From contig JACQAW010000197.1 in assembly GCA_016194725.1 (NCBI GenBank), positions 1 through 14,754 of the forward strand: 14,754 nt of DNA. The letters are read 5' to 3'. Positions 6,779-14,419 of the stretch are shown here, in pieces; the first letter of the stretch is position 1, and every line of letters starts with the position of its first letter. Under the pieces are notes generated by a model, which ran no database searches, was not told the origin of the DNA, and worked only from the letters and a program-made list of their open reading frames with translations. The stretch comes from Deltaproteobacteria bacterium. GTDB taxonomy: Bacteria > Bdellovibrionota > UBA1018 > UBA923. The position numbers and the translations under genes were made by a program.

Positions 6779-8206
6779 TTACCGAACCAATCCTTCAAAC
6801 TTGGTCCATGGCTGCTCGGATCCCGTCTTCCCTTCCGGGGCAAGCCCATGCGGCCGCGGCGGATAAAGATCGAAATCCCAAGCATGGCCGTTCAGCGCCA
6901 CGGGAAGAAACGATTTGCTCTCGGTCTTCAACGCCGGACGGATAGCCGCAGCCGATTCGGTTTCGAGCGCCGCATTCGGGAACGTGATGTCGAAATCGAC
7001 GTACTCCGGCGTCTGCACGATGTGCTCGATCACTAGACCCGACTTCGGATCGCGGTACGATGTCACATTCAGGCTTCCTGGAAAAGGGTCGCTGGAGTCG
7101 CCGAAATTTTCTTTATTGGGCGGCAGTGGCCGGTGTTTGAGATTTCGGCCGTGGTTGAGGTCGTCACGCCCATCGGCTTGAATCAGGTCCCAGCCTTGCC
7201 AGAGGAGCAAGCCGTTGCCCAGCTGATTGCGCGAAAAGCCGCGATTGGCGCGATATTCCAGAAAGTAGGACGAGCTTTGGTAGTGGCCCAGCGGAATAAC
7301 GGCGACCTCGGCGCTCTCTTCAACCGGCCGCAGGCGAACGTGCCGCATGCTTTGCGTGAAAACCTGGGCGCGGGCCCAGCCAATGCGAATTTTGCTCGCA
7401 GCTTCGTACGGAGCCGGATACCGAAACAGCTCGCTTGCCGGCATGGAGCTTGAAGTTCCCCAGGCCCCCAGTCCCATGATGCCCCACATTCCAATGCCGT
7501 AATGGCCATGCTCATAGCCCGGCCCGGAGCCGTAATAATCGCCCAGCCCAAAAAGATTGTGGCCCGACTCATGTAAAAAGAAGCCAATCGGAATCATCGT
7601 GCCGATGCGACCGATTCCCTGTGACTGGAACACTTCGGTTTCCTGCGCCTGCTTGAAGCGGTAATCAAAAACATCGTCGGGCGTTCCACGCGGCTTCCAC
7701 AACTTGCCAGAGTGGACCACGAACAGATGGTCGATCTTGCCGTCGCCGTCGGAATCATAATCGGAAATACGAATCTGGTCTTTGGCCACGGCCCACGCTT
7801 CTCTCACGATGGTCTTGGGGCTGCAGCCCGACATATGATCGGACATGTCGGCCAGCTTTTCCTGGAACATGCACCACAGACGGCCCCAGTTGTGCTTGGC
7901 CTTAGTCCAGGGCAGCACGGTGCCGGTGATGTCGAATTTTCCGCCGGAATTTTCAAGCAGGTACTGGCGCAGGCTGTGGTCGTTTTCGCCCATTCCGAAA
8001 AAAGTTTTTTCCACTTCGGCCTGACTCACTTGATGGGGCCTGTTTGGCCACTCGAGCAGAATCACGAGCGCGCGGTGGTGTCCCATCCATGCATCCTTCG
8101 TGGGATACTGCACTTCGTAGTCGGCGCGCACGGGGGCGACGCTGCTTCCCAAGGTGATCAGGCCAAGACTCAACATCATAACTTTAAACAGGCGAATTGT
8201 TGTCAT
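6779..8206 (-). CDS. secreted M6-type (immune inhibitor A-like) metalloprotease
   Basis: The ATG at 8204-8206 gives 475 residues with a signal peptide (basic MTTIRLFK, hydrophobic core, cleavage near VRAD at about residue 30). A longer start at 8242 adds residues before the leader and overlaps the palindrome upstream. The domain order fits M6 peptidases: a GHHRALVILLEWPN strand early in the mature part, a calcium-type loop D149-Y-D-S-D-G-D-G-K-I-D159 followed by HLFVVHSG, then the zinc site H212-E-S-G-H216 with G220 and D223 in a FGLGDYYG context, and an IMGLGAWG segment. One residue is inserted between the second His and Gly relative to HExxHxxGxxD, as in other M6-like members. The remainder is beta-rich and may be a C-terminal accessory region. 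It is predicted to be an extracellular protease; its substrates are unknown. Confidence 0.9.
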   Translation of the reverse strand: MTTIRLFKVMMLSLGLITLGSSVAPVRADYEVQYPTKDAWMGHHRALVILLEWPNRPHQVSQAEVEKTFFGMGENDHSLRQYLLENSGGKFDITGTVLPWTKAKHNWGRLWCMFQEKLADMSDHMSGCSPKTIVREAWAVAKDQIRISDYDSDGDGKIDHLFVVHSGKLWKPRGTPDDVFDYRFKQAQETEVFQSQGIGRIGTMIPIGFFLHESGHNLFGLGDYYGSGPGYEHGHYGIGMWGIMGLGAWGTSSSMPASELFRYPAPYEAASKIRIGWARAQVFTQSMRHVRLRPVEESAEVAVIPLGHYQSSSYFLEYRANRGFSRNQLGNGLLLWQGWDLIQADGRDDLNHGRNLKHRPLPPNKENFGDSSDPFPGSLNVTSYRDPKSGLVIEHIVQTPEYVDFDITFPNAALETESAAAIRPALKTESKSFLPVALNGHAWDFDLYPPRPHGLAPEGKTGSEQPWTKFEGLVR

Positions 8207-8214
8207 GGGCGGAA

Positions 8215-8285
8215 CCGTAATGGCTAAAATTCTGAATGGCAAGCCATTGCACGAATTTTAGTCATCTATCCAGTCAATGGCTCTG
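8215..8285. promoter_or_regulatory. nested palindrome with four AATGGC motifs, candidate operator
   Basis: Between the divergent M6 and exported-protein genes, CTAAAATTC (8224-8232) and GAATTTTAG (8253-8261) form a perfect 9-bp inverted repeat. Nested inside it are AATGGC (8235-8240) and GCCATT (8243-8248), separated by two bases. Further AATGGC copies lie at 8219-8224 and 8276-8281. This density suggests binding sites for a dimeric regulator, or a hairpin in the leader of the M6 mRNA close to its start codon. Confidence 0.5.
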
Positions 8286-8316
8286 CGCATCACCAGAAAT
8301 GGAAATTATTCGGCGC

Positions 8317-8345
8317 TTGACTGATTCCCGCATGCTTTCTAGGTT
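8317..8345 (+). promoter_or_regulatory. candidate promoter of the 8364 gene
   Basis: TTGACT (8317-8322), a 17-bp spacer and TAGGTT (8340-8345) form a promoter with a good -35 and a poor -10. Transcription would start only about 10-15 bases before the ATG, close to the AGGAGA ribosome site (8353-8358). The short leader makes this tentative. Confidence 0.3.
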
Positions 8346-8363
8346 TTGCGCCAGGAGAAATAA

Positions 8364-9074
8364 ATGTTAAATTTTCGAATCGTGTCTCTGCTCGTAAGTG
8401 CTTCCACTTTGGCGCTTTCCTCGATGGCCCTCGCACAGGAAGCTGAAACGCATTCGCAGTGCAATCGCACGCTCCGTTACGAATCACTCGACGAAGCCAC
8501 GAAAACCGCGCTGAACAAAGGCGACACGGTCACCGTATCCGACGAGCGCTCCGACACGGAATTCCACATTAACTATATCCTGAAACTCGTCGACACCGAT
8601 GCCGAGCTGATTCAGGCCGTGTTCACCTCGTACGCTGAGCAGAAAGAGCATCTGAAGTCGCTCAAGGAATCCACCGTCGAGGAAACCAAGGGCAACACCT
8701 CACGCATCCGTTACGAAGCCGATACCGGGCACTGGTATGTTCCCAACAGCCACTACACGGTCAACGATATCGTGACCAAAGAGGGCGCGACCTACATGCT
8801 CAACTGGAACCTGGTGCACAGCGAAGGACTGACCAAGCTGACCTATATCGACGGCTACATGCGCACCGAACCCGTCGGCTCGCACGCGCTGATTTTGTAC
8901 TGCAACTACATTATTCCCGACATCAAGATGTCGCCTGACCAGGTGAATCGCGAGGGCATGGAAGGTTTGAAGAATACCGTCGAGCAGGCCGTGGAATGGG
9001 TAGCAGGCGTGGCTGCCGATCACGGCGTGGCCAATGAGTACCTGACTCGTTATCGGCAGATGCTGGGCCAGTAA
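8364..9074 (+). CDS. exported protein of unknown function, possible SRPBCC/START-like fold
   Basis: ATG at 8364 follows AGGAGA with 5 intervening bases and gives 236 residues. The signal peptide ends MALAQE at about residue 25. The mature part begins with a Cys-containing segment (SQCN) and a predicted helix, and has a central beta-rich region including YMLNWNLVHSEG and LTYIDGYMRTEP strands. It then shows a HALILYCNYIIPD strand and a long C-terminal helix (about residues 190-235). This strand-then-long-helix pattern is what SRPBCC/START-type lipid-binding proteins look like, but no diagnostic motif supports the call. The two mature cysteines could form a disulfide in the periplasm. It is transcribed away from the M6 protease and may share its control region. 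A stem-loop follows the gene. Confidence 0.75.
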   Translation: MLNFRIVSLLVSASTLALSSMALAQEAETHSQCNRTLRYESLDEATKTALNKGDTVTVSDERSDTEFHINYILKLVDTDAELIQAVFTSYAEQKEHLKSLKESTVEETKGNTSRIRYEADTGHWYVPNSHYTVNDIVTKEGATYMLNWNLVHSEGLTKLTYIDGYMRTEPVGSHALILYCNYIIPDIKMSPDQVNREGMEGLKNTVEQAVEWVAGVAADHGVANEYLTRYRQMLGQ

Positions 9075-9105
9075 CCTTCCCAGGGGCATGGATCAGACGC
9101 AGGAT

Positions 9106-9138
9106 CAGACCGGAGACACAGACTGTGTCTTCAGTCTG
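9106..9138 (+). terminator. stem-loop after the exported-protein gene, possible terminator
   Basis: CAGACCGGAGACACAG (9106-9121) pairs with CTGTGTCTTCAGTCTG (9123-9138) with one C-A mismatch and one G-U; the innermost bases would open to form the loop. It lies 32 bases after the stop codon at 9072-9074. No T-run follows, so it may act through another mechanism or as an mRNA 3'-end stabiliser. GATCAGAC is directly repeated at 9091-9098 and 9103-9110. Confidence 0.45.
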
Positions 9139-9212
9139 GTGTCGCCCCTAAGCTGAAAAATATTTCCTTTAATGTTCCGAGCGACTAGAGTTTTTCACGG
9201 GGGACTTTCGAC

Positions 9213-10259
9213 GTGGAAAATTTTCAGTTCAGGGCACAGGCGCGTCGCGCCGTTGCCGGTTTTTTTGTCGTACTGCTTTTAGCGATGGCACCCGCCCATG
9301 CCCAGCGGCAGTGGACAAAAATCGACATCCCAGGCGCTCGCTGCGGCGACGGCAGCCAATACCAGGTTCTGCTTAGCCCGGGCGACCCCCGCAAAATCGC
9401 CTTTGAGCTCATGGGCGGCGGCGCCTGCTGGAGCTTTGCCACCTGCTTTGGCCCCACGCCCTTGGCGTGGCTGCATCGAATTCCAAACGTCTACGAAAAA
9501 GACGGTTTTGTGTCTGACGACCCCGCCCGCAGCCCCGCGGCCGACTACACGATGATTTATTTTCCGTACTGCACGGGCGACGCGCACCTCGGCGACCATG
9601 TGGCAACCTACGCCGGCTTCGCGAAGGTACACCATCAGGGCAAACGCAACTTCGAGCTGGCCATCGAGAATCTGCAGCAGACCAGGCAGGTGAACTTCAA
9701 ACAGGCCGACCGCGTGATTCTCTACGGCCAGAGCGCAGGCGCCCTGGGCGCTTTTTTCCACATCTTCACGCTCAAGCCTTATTTTGAGCATGCCACCAGC
9801 AAGGTGCTGCTGGCCGACGCACCCGGCCTGCATTTTGGCGACGGGCTATGGAAAAAATTCAGCCCCGAGCTCCTGCGCGACTTCGAGGCCGGTTTCAAGC
9901 GCGCGGGTTTTTCGCTCGACCGCAGCCACGGCAACATCGCCGGCCTGATTCCCGCGGTCTGCCGCCTTTTTTCCGATTGGAACGTGGGCGTCTTGCAAGG
10001 TAGCCGTGACGTGGTCATGTCGCGCGTGTTTGGCGAACTCAGTCCGGACGAGCACGAGCAGATGATCTATGGCCCAGGGGGGCTTTACCAACTGACGCTC
10101 GACCCCCATGACCGTTGCGCGGCGTGGGTGCCTTCGACCGCAACGCACATGTTCCTGGAACTCGACTCGACCGCGAAAATGACAACGGCGGATGGAAAAA
10201 GCGCCATGGACTTCGCTTTTGATACCGTTGCGGGAACTGGCGGACAAAACCACCGTTAG
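9213..10259 (+). CDS. secreted pectinacetylesterase/Notum-family esterase (CE13-like)
   Basis: The GTG at 9213, behind a GGGGG tract, gives 348 residues with a signal peptide (Arg-rich N-region, long hydrophobic core, cleavage near PAHAQ at residue 31). Family landmarks are clear: CGDGSQYQ, then ELMGGGACWSFATC (the oxyanion-hole GGGxCW segment), YFPYCTGDAHLG, HHQGKRN and the nucleophile elbow G-Q-S174-A-G. A late THMF with H312 is the likely catalytic His; I cannot assign the catalytic Asp with certainty. Characterised relatives remove acetyl groups from pectin or the palmitoleoyl group from Wnt (Notum). Bacterial members are mostly uncharacterised, so the ester substrate here is open. It is 27 bp ahead of the PilZ gene, in the same direction, probably one transcript. 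Confidence 0.87.
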   Translation: MENFQFRAQARRAVAGFFVVLLLAMAPAHAQRQWTKIDIPGARCGDGSQYQVLLSPGDPRKIAFELMGGGACWSFATCFGPTPLAWLHRIPNVYEKDGFVSDDPARSPAADYTMIYFPYCTGDAHLGDHVATYAGFAKVHHQGKRNFELAIENLQQTRQVNFKQADRVILYGQSAGALGAFFHIFTLKPYFEHATSKVLLADAPGLHFGDGLWKKFSPELLRDFEAGFKRAGFSLDRSHGNIAGLIPAVCRLFSDWNVGVLQGSRDVVMSRVFGELSPDEHEQMIYGPGGLYQLTLDPHDRCAAWVPSTATHMFLELDSTAKMTTADGKSAMDFAFDTVAGTGGQNHR

Positions 10260-10276
10260 ATGATCTAATGAGGGTG

Positions 10277-10282
10277 AGGAGG
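10277..10282 (+). promoter_or_regulatory. ribosome-binding site fixing a TTG start
   Basis: AGGAGG at 10277-10282 is a perfect Shine-Dalgarno sequence 4 bases before the TTG at 10287. The nearby ATG at 10268 opens only a few codons before a stop, so TTG is the only sensible start for the PilZ gene. Confidence 0.75.
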
Positions 10283-10286
10283 CGCC

Positions 10287-10991
10287 TTGTTCAATAAGCT
10301 CAAGAAGGTGTTTGGTTCCGACAAACGCACCCAGCAGCCGCGTGGCGCGCGGGTGCCGATTACGGCGCTTTCCGGAATTCAATTTTCGCTCAATGACTCG
10401 CGCTATCCGAAAATCGACTTCGAGGTCGTGAACCTTTCTGAAAACGGCATTGGGCTGTGCAACGCCCCCGTAATCAAGGTGCCCCCGGCCGGCAGCACGT
10501 TCAAGGGCGCCATCATTCTGCCCGACGCCAAATGCCCGACCGAGCTCAAAGTCATCTACGCCTCGGCCACCAATATCGGCTGCGCGTTCGTGAACAAGTC
10601 GCCCGAGCTTCAGACCCGAATACAGCAGCTGTTCCAGCTGGAAATCTCAGCAATGAATCTGTTGGAAGTTCCCGCCGACCAGCTCAAGACCGAGGACGAC
10701 GGCAAGCCCCGGCTATTTCGTGGCCGCAACAACTGCGAGCTGCTTCTGGTCGAGCAGGAGCAGACTCTGGTGCGGTTTCGGCTGGTTTTTTTCGGCAACT
10801 ACATCGCGGGCGGCACGGGGCTCACCACCAAGTGCGGTTTCATGGGCAACAAGGACGCTCCGGTGCGCATCGTCTCGTCGCTTTCGCCCGAGGTTCTGAG
10901 GTCAGCGGCCCGCTTCTTGAGCCATATTCCGCAGCTCAACGAAGCGCAGCGGTCATTTCTGCAGCAGGCCATTGCGCAACTTGAGCACTGA
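10287..10991 (+). CDS. PilZ-domain protein with a C-terminal extension
   Basis: A 234-residue cytoplasmic protein starting at TTG. The N-terminal half (about residues 18-115) looks like a PilZ beta-barrel, with the signature N49-L-S51-E-N-G54-I-G. The c-di-GMP-binding RxxxR motif is not intact: arginines occur at 14, 19 and 22 with the wrong spacing, so binding may be weak, altered or lost. The second half (about 130-234) forms a separate beta region (CELLLVEQEQTLVRFRLVFFGNY) and a helical end that I do not recognise. PilZ proteins usually couple c-di-GMP to motility, secretion or polysaccharide output. It shares a transcript direction with the upstream esterase gene. Its 3' end overlaps the convergent hydrolase gene by 56 bp. 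Confidence 0.75.
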   Translation: MFNKLKKVFGSDKRTQQPRGARVPITALSGIQFSLNDSRYPKIDFEVVNLSENGIGLCNAPVIKVPPAGSTFKGAIILPDAKCPTELKVIYASATNIGCAFVNKSPELQTRIQQLFQLEISAMNLLEVPADQLKTEDDGKPRLFRGRNNCELLLVEQEQTLVRFRLVFFGNYIAGGTGLTTKCGFMGNKDAPVRIVSSLSPEVLRSAARFLSHIPQLNEAQRSFLQQAIAQLEH

Positions 10992-11830
10992 CGAGCCATT
11001 CGGCTATCGGGGCAAACACGCGCGCATGGGACTCATTTGAAACAAAAAGATCGGCATGCGCCAGCTTGATGTCCTCGGTTCCCACCTCGAGCAGCTTCTT
11101 GCTGGCCGAACGGACTTTGGTGACCGGAAACGATGCCGTTTCGCGCGGCACGATGCCGTCGCCGTTGGCCAGCACGCAGAGCAAGGGATTGGTAAAACGC
11201 GCCAGCTCGTCTGAGATATTCACGCCGCGAAGAACCAGGTCCTTTTTCCGAATCCAGTACGCAATCTGCCGATTGATGTGCCGGTTGGGATCTTCGACGG
11301 TTTTGCAGAGCGCCCACCAGCATGGGCCACGCAAAAGCCACGCGCAAAATGGGATTGATGCGCACCCAGCGCACGGGCGAGCCCATGGCCACCATGGCTC
11401 CGATGCGATGCCGCGGATTCAAGGCCGCGTGCACGAACATGAACGTTCCGCCCAGCGAACAGCCGATGACGTCGGCGCGGTCGGCGCAGGTGCGCGTGTG
11501 CTCGAGCGCGGCTCGTATGGCCGCTCCCAGATCGGTTACGGCCAGATCTTCGATTCGGTAATCGTCGTCGTCGTACTTGCCGGCGCCAATGGCCACCGAG
11601 TCGCCCTGCGCCCGCAAATCCACGCGCCACACCTCAAAGCCCGCCTGGGCCAGAAAGCCCTCGAGCGAAAGCCCGCGCGGATGAAAGCTGAAGATGAACG
11701 AGTTCATGCCGTAGCCCGGCACGATCAGAACCGGCCGGCGTCCCTTCACCAGACGTTTTTCATCCCAAGTCTGGTGAAGCGACAGGTGCCAGCCATCGTC
11801 ATTGGGGACGAGATGGTGAAGTGTTTTCAA
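10936..11830 (-). pseudogene. alpha/beta hydrolase (PhaC/lipase-like), split by a frameshift
   Basis: Two frames on the minus strand together make one alpha/beta hydrolase of about 297 residues. The first frame, from TTG at 11830, has VLIVPGYGMNS (oxyanion region), FEVWRVDLRAQGDS and the nucleophile elbow G-C-S125-L-G-G. It loses meaning after LVGAL near 11306. The second frame, one base further along, carries on with KTVEDPNRHINRQIAYW, the acid loop NGDGIVP (Asp codon at 11158-11160) and the His loop LAHADLF (His at 11056-11058). One extra base, or two missing, around 11300-11310 (near AAAA) explains this. It may be a sequencing error, a recent pseudogene or programmed shifting. There is an in-frame TGA just before the TTG and no ATG until GYGMN, so the start is also weak. 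It follows the M14 gene by 15 bp. Confidence 0.75.
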
Positions 11831-11845
11831 GCATCACTCGACATC

Positions 11846-12751
11846 TTATTCATCGTGGCGGTCAAAGCGGCCAAGCCGTCCATCGCATTTTCCGGAAAAC
11901 GCGTGGTTCGTGGCCCGCTCCTTGGGTGCCTGCTCGAGCATGCGGCGCATGCCCGGCACGTTGACGCGAATCATCTCGTCGACGTCGGCCTGAACGGGAT
12001 TGTGGCTGTTGCCCAGCTCGAACAGAATCGACCAGATGCCGTGCTTCCAGAACGCGTAGTCTTCATATGTGCCGTTGGCGGCATAAATAACCTCGGTTGA
12101 GTTGCCCACCTGGTAATGACTTTCCTGGGTGGCGAGATTCACGAGCTGCTTGAACTGGTCGTCATAGGGAGTTGAGAGGTCATGAGAGGCCAAACCCCAC
12201 GGATAAACGACAGCTGGGTAAAATGTGTGCAGCGTGGCGCTGGCCACGATGCCTTCGCGATCGACGAACGCCGCCAGCAGCGCCGTGGACTTGAGCTTAT
12301 GCGGGCCTTCGGTGCCGCAGGGGCCGGGATAGTCGCGGTTGGGATCGTGATAGCTGCCGTCCGAAACCTCTTCGCGAAGCTTTGCGTTGTATCCGGTGAT
12401 GTTGAGCACGGGAATGACGTACACGGTTTGCCCCGGGATCGGGTTTTCAGCCAGGTTTGCGGCCACCGCGCGGGCGACTTCGGTCGACCCGTATTCGTTT
12501 CCGTGGTGGGTCGAGACGACCAGGTTTTTCACGGGCCCATTGCCTATTTTCACGCCTTCGACCGTGTCGCCGCTGTCGGTGACGCCCAGCTCGAAGGTCG
12601 TGGTCGTGCCGGGATGCGCGCGCGCCAGCTCGTGCAGAAAAGTTTTCACCTCCGCGTACGTGGTTTGCGACGGGTCGCTTGAAATAATACCGGCGTGCGC
12701 CTGTACGGACATGAATAGCGCAGCGCTTAGAATAAGCGTAAAACGGTTCAT
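11846..12751 (-). CDS. secreted M14-family zinc carboxypeptidase
   Basis: The ATG at 12749-12751 follows GGAGGGG and gives 301 residues with a signal peptide ending VQAHAG at residue 20. The M14 landmarks are all present: H83-G-N-E86 (HxxE zinc ligands), N138-R139-D140 in DPNRDYPG (Arg binds the substrate carboxylate), H175 in the TLHTFYP strand as third ligand, and E245 in LFELG as the general base. It should remove C-terminal residues from peptides, or act on peptidoglycan or gamma-glutamyl peptides, outside the cytoplasm; which of these cannot be told from the sequence. The short form lacks a propeptide domain of the animal type. It lies between Lnt (71 bp upstream) and the frameshifted hydrolase (15 bp downstream), on the same strand. 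Confidence 0.93.
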   Translation of the reverse strand: MNRFTLILSAALFMSVQAHAGIISSDPSQTTYAEVKTFLHELARAHPGTTTTFELGVTDSGDTVEGVKIGNGPVKNLVVSTHHGNEYGSTEVARAVAANLAENPIPGQTVYVIPVLNITGYNAKLREEVSDGSYHDPNRDYPGPCGTEGPHKLKSTALLAAFVDREGIVASATLHTFYPAVVYPWGLASHDLSTPYDDQFKQLVNLATQESHYQVGNSTEVIYAANGTYEDYAFWKHGIWSILFELGNSHNPVQADVDEMIRVNVPGMRRMLEQAPKERATNHAFSGKCDGRLGRFDRHDE

Positions 12752-12822
12752 CGAAATCCCCTCCGTGAGATGTTTTACCGAATACTAACGTGTCTGCCAG
12801 AGTTCGGCTATCTTTTGGTGGG

Positions 12823-14394
12823 CTATCCCGTTTTCCGTTTTCGGGACCTCAACCTTCGCATTACAAATGGCAGCGCGGCATAAAGCCCGGCAAGCCAAAT
12901 GAGCGTGTCGCCCAGAACCAGGTACGGTGTCGTCATCTGCTTGTAAATCGGAACGTTGTCGTCGGCGGCGACCTCATTAAACAGGTCGGTTTTCATTCGT
13001 GCCGACCCGTCAATATCCACCACGGCCGTGTAACCCGTATTCGTCGAGCGAAGCAGGGGGCGCCGGGTTTCAATGGCGCGAAACGTGGTCAGGTAAAAAT
13101 GAAGCTCAGGTTCCATGCCCGGCCCAAACCACGCGTCATTGGTGGCGTTGACCAGAATATCCGCTCCCAGATTGGCAATGCGGCGCACGAAGCGCGCATA
13201 GAGGCCCTCGAGGCAAATCATCGGGCCGATTTTCAATCCTCGCGGCCCGTCAAACAGCATGGGACCGCTGCCTTTGGCGTAGGCCGTGCCACCATTTGCC
13301 CGCACCAACGAAACCAGCCCCGGAATATATTCGCCCAACGGCACGTGCTCGGCCAGCTCGAGCAAAATCGATTTGTGATACACTTGCCGATCCAGCAGTC
13401 CGACTCCCGGTATATTCAGGTAAAAAAGCGAGTTAAACCGGTCATTGCCAATCTGATCGCGCCCCCCGAACAGCAGCGGCGTGCGAATCTGGTAGGCGAA
13501 CTTATCGAGCGCCAGCGTGACGTCATTGGACTCGTTCCGGGATTCGCCGTGGTAGGTATCGGGATAAGCCGTTTCGGGCCAGATGATCAGTTCGGGCGCA
13601 AGGCCCAGGCCCAACTTGGTCAGCTTGATCGTCTGATTCAACACGTCCATGCGAGCCTGGCCTTTGTCGACTTCAGCCCTGACCTTAAACGCCGCATTGA
13701 TATTGGGCTGCACCATCACCACCCGCAACGTGCCGTCGGGATGTTCCATGCGCGCGCGAACCTGCGCCAGTCGCCAGAAGCCATAGCTGAACGCAAGCGC
13801 CAAAACCACCATGGAAGCTGCCGCGTGCCGCAGCAGCTCGCGCCGCGGCCAGCTGCGCAAGACGAGCATCGCCACCAGTTCATTCGACATGGCTAACAAA
13901 GCCGTTAAGCCCCACACGCCAGTAATGTCTGCAAGCTGGCATAGCCACGGAATCTGATAGAACACGTTGCCCATGGTGTTCGGAAAAAACTTGGGCCACA
14001 CCACGTCCAGAAAAAGCAGCGCCAGTGGGGTCCAGAACAAGGGACGCAGCCCGAATTTTTTTTGCAGAATAAAACGAAGTGCCGCCAGCAGGGGCCACGA
14101 GCCCTGCTCGGCAAATGAAAGCACCGCGATGGCCGGATAACTGAGCAGCCACGGCAGGTGCGCGAACTCATGCACCGAGTAGGCAGCCCAGAAGCAGATG
14201 GCCGAGTTTCCCAGAAACACATAAAGCCAGGTGCGAAACGCGGCGGCTTTCCAAGTGGGCGCCGTTTCCATCGCGATAAAAACCGGCACCAGTCCTACGA
14301 ACATCAGCCAGCCCAGCCCATGCGGCGGGTACGAATAAAATGTGATGAGAACGGAAACGAGTATTCCCGTCACCCATTTCCAATTGGCTTTCAC
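12823..14394 (-). CDS. lnt: apolipoprotein N-acyltransferase
   Basis: Inner-membrane enzyme that N-acylates the terminal Cys of lipoproteins, the last step of their maturation. The C-terminal nitrilase-like domain has the full triad: E274 in WPETAYP, K341 in YHKSILLELAEHVPLGE and C394 in PMICLEGLY. These sit within about seven residues of the E. coli enzyme's E267, K335 and C387. The N-terminal part has the expected set of membrane helices between about residues 7 and 215, and one more hydrophobic segment lies near the C-terminus. GTG at 14392-14394, just behind an AGGTG, gives 523 residues, close to the usual 510 or so. The longest reading to 14487 would overlap the divergent gene and adds a polar N-terminus, so it is rejected. 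The C-terminus ends in Arg/Lys. Identification is secure. Confidence 0.96.
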   Translation of the reverse strand: MKANWKWVTGILVSVLITFYSYPPHGLGWLMFVGLVPVFIAMETAPTWKAAAFRTWLYVFLGNSAICFWAAYSVHEFAHLPWLLSYPAIAVLSFAEQGSWPLLAALRFILQKKFGLRPLFWTPLALLFLDVVWPKFFPNTMGNVFYQIPWLCQLADITGVWGLTALLAMSNELVAMLVLRSWPRRELLRHAAASMVVLALAFSYGFWRLAQVRARMEHPDGTLRVVMVQPNINAAFKVRAEVDKGQARMDVLNQTIKLTKLGLGLAPELIIWPETAYPDTYHGESRNESNDVTLALDKFAYQIRTPLLFGGRDQIGNDRFNSLFYLNIPGVGLLDRQVYHKSILLELAEHVPLGEYIPGLVSLVRANGGTAYAKGSGPMLFDGPRGLKIGPMICLEGLYARFVRRIANLGADILVNATNDAWFGPGMEPELHFYLTTFRAIETRRPLLRSTNTGYTAVVDIDGSARMKTDLFNEVAADDNVPIYKQMTTPYLVLGDTLIWLAGLYAALPFVMRRLRSRKRKTG

Positions 14395-14419
14395 AGCACC
14401 TAGTGTATCATTTACCTCG

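Noticed and set aside
11066..12100. A 344-codon plus-strand frame opposite the hydrolase and carboxypeptidase
   Set aside because: It spans two well-supported minus-strand genes, carries no motif, and crosses their intergenic gap without any start signal.
12790..13896. A 368-codon plus-strand frame opposite lnt
   Set aside because: Lnt is certain on the other strand, with its complete catalytic triad; the opposite frame is compositional.
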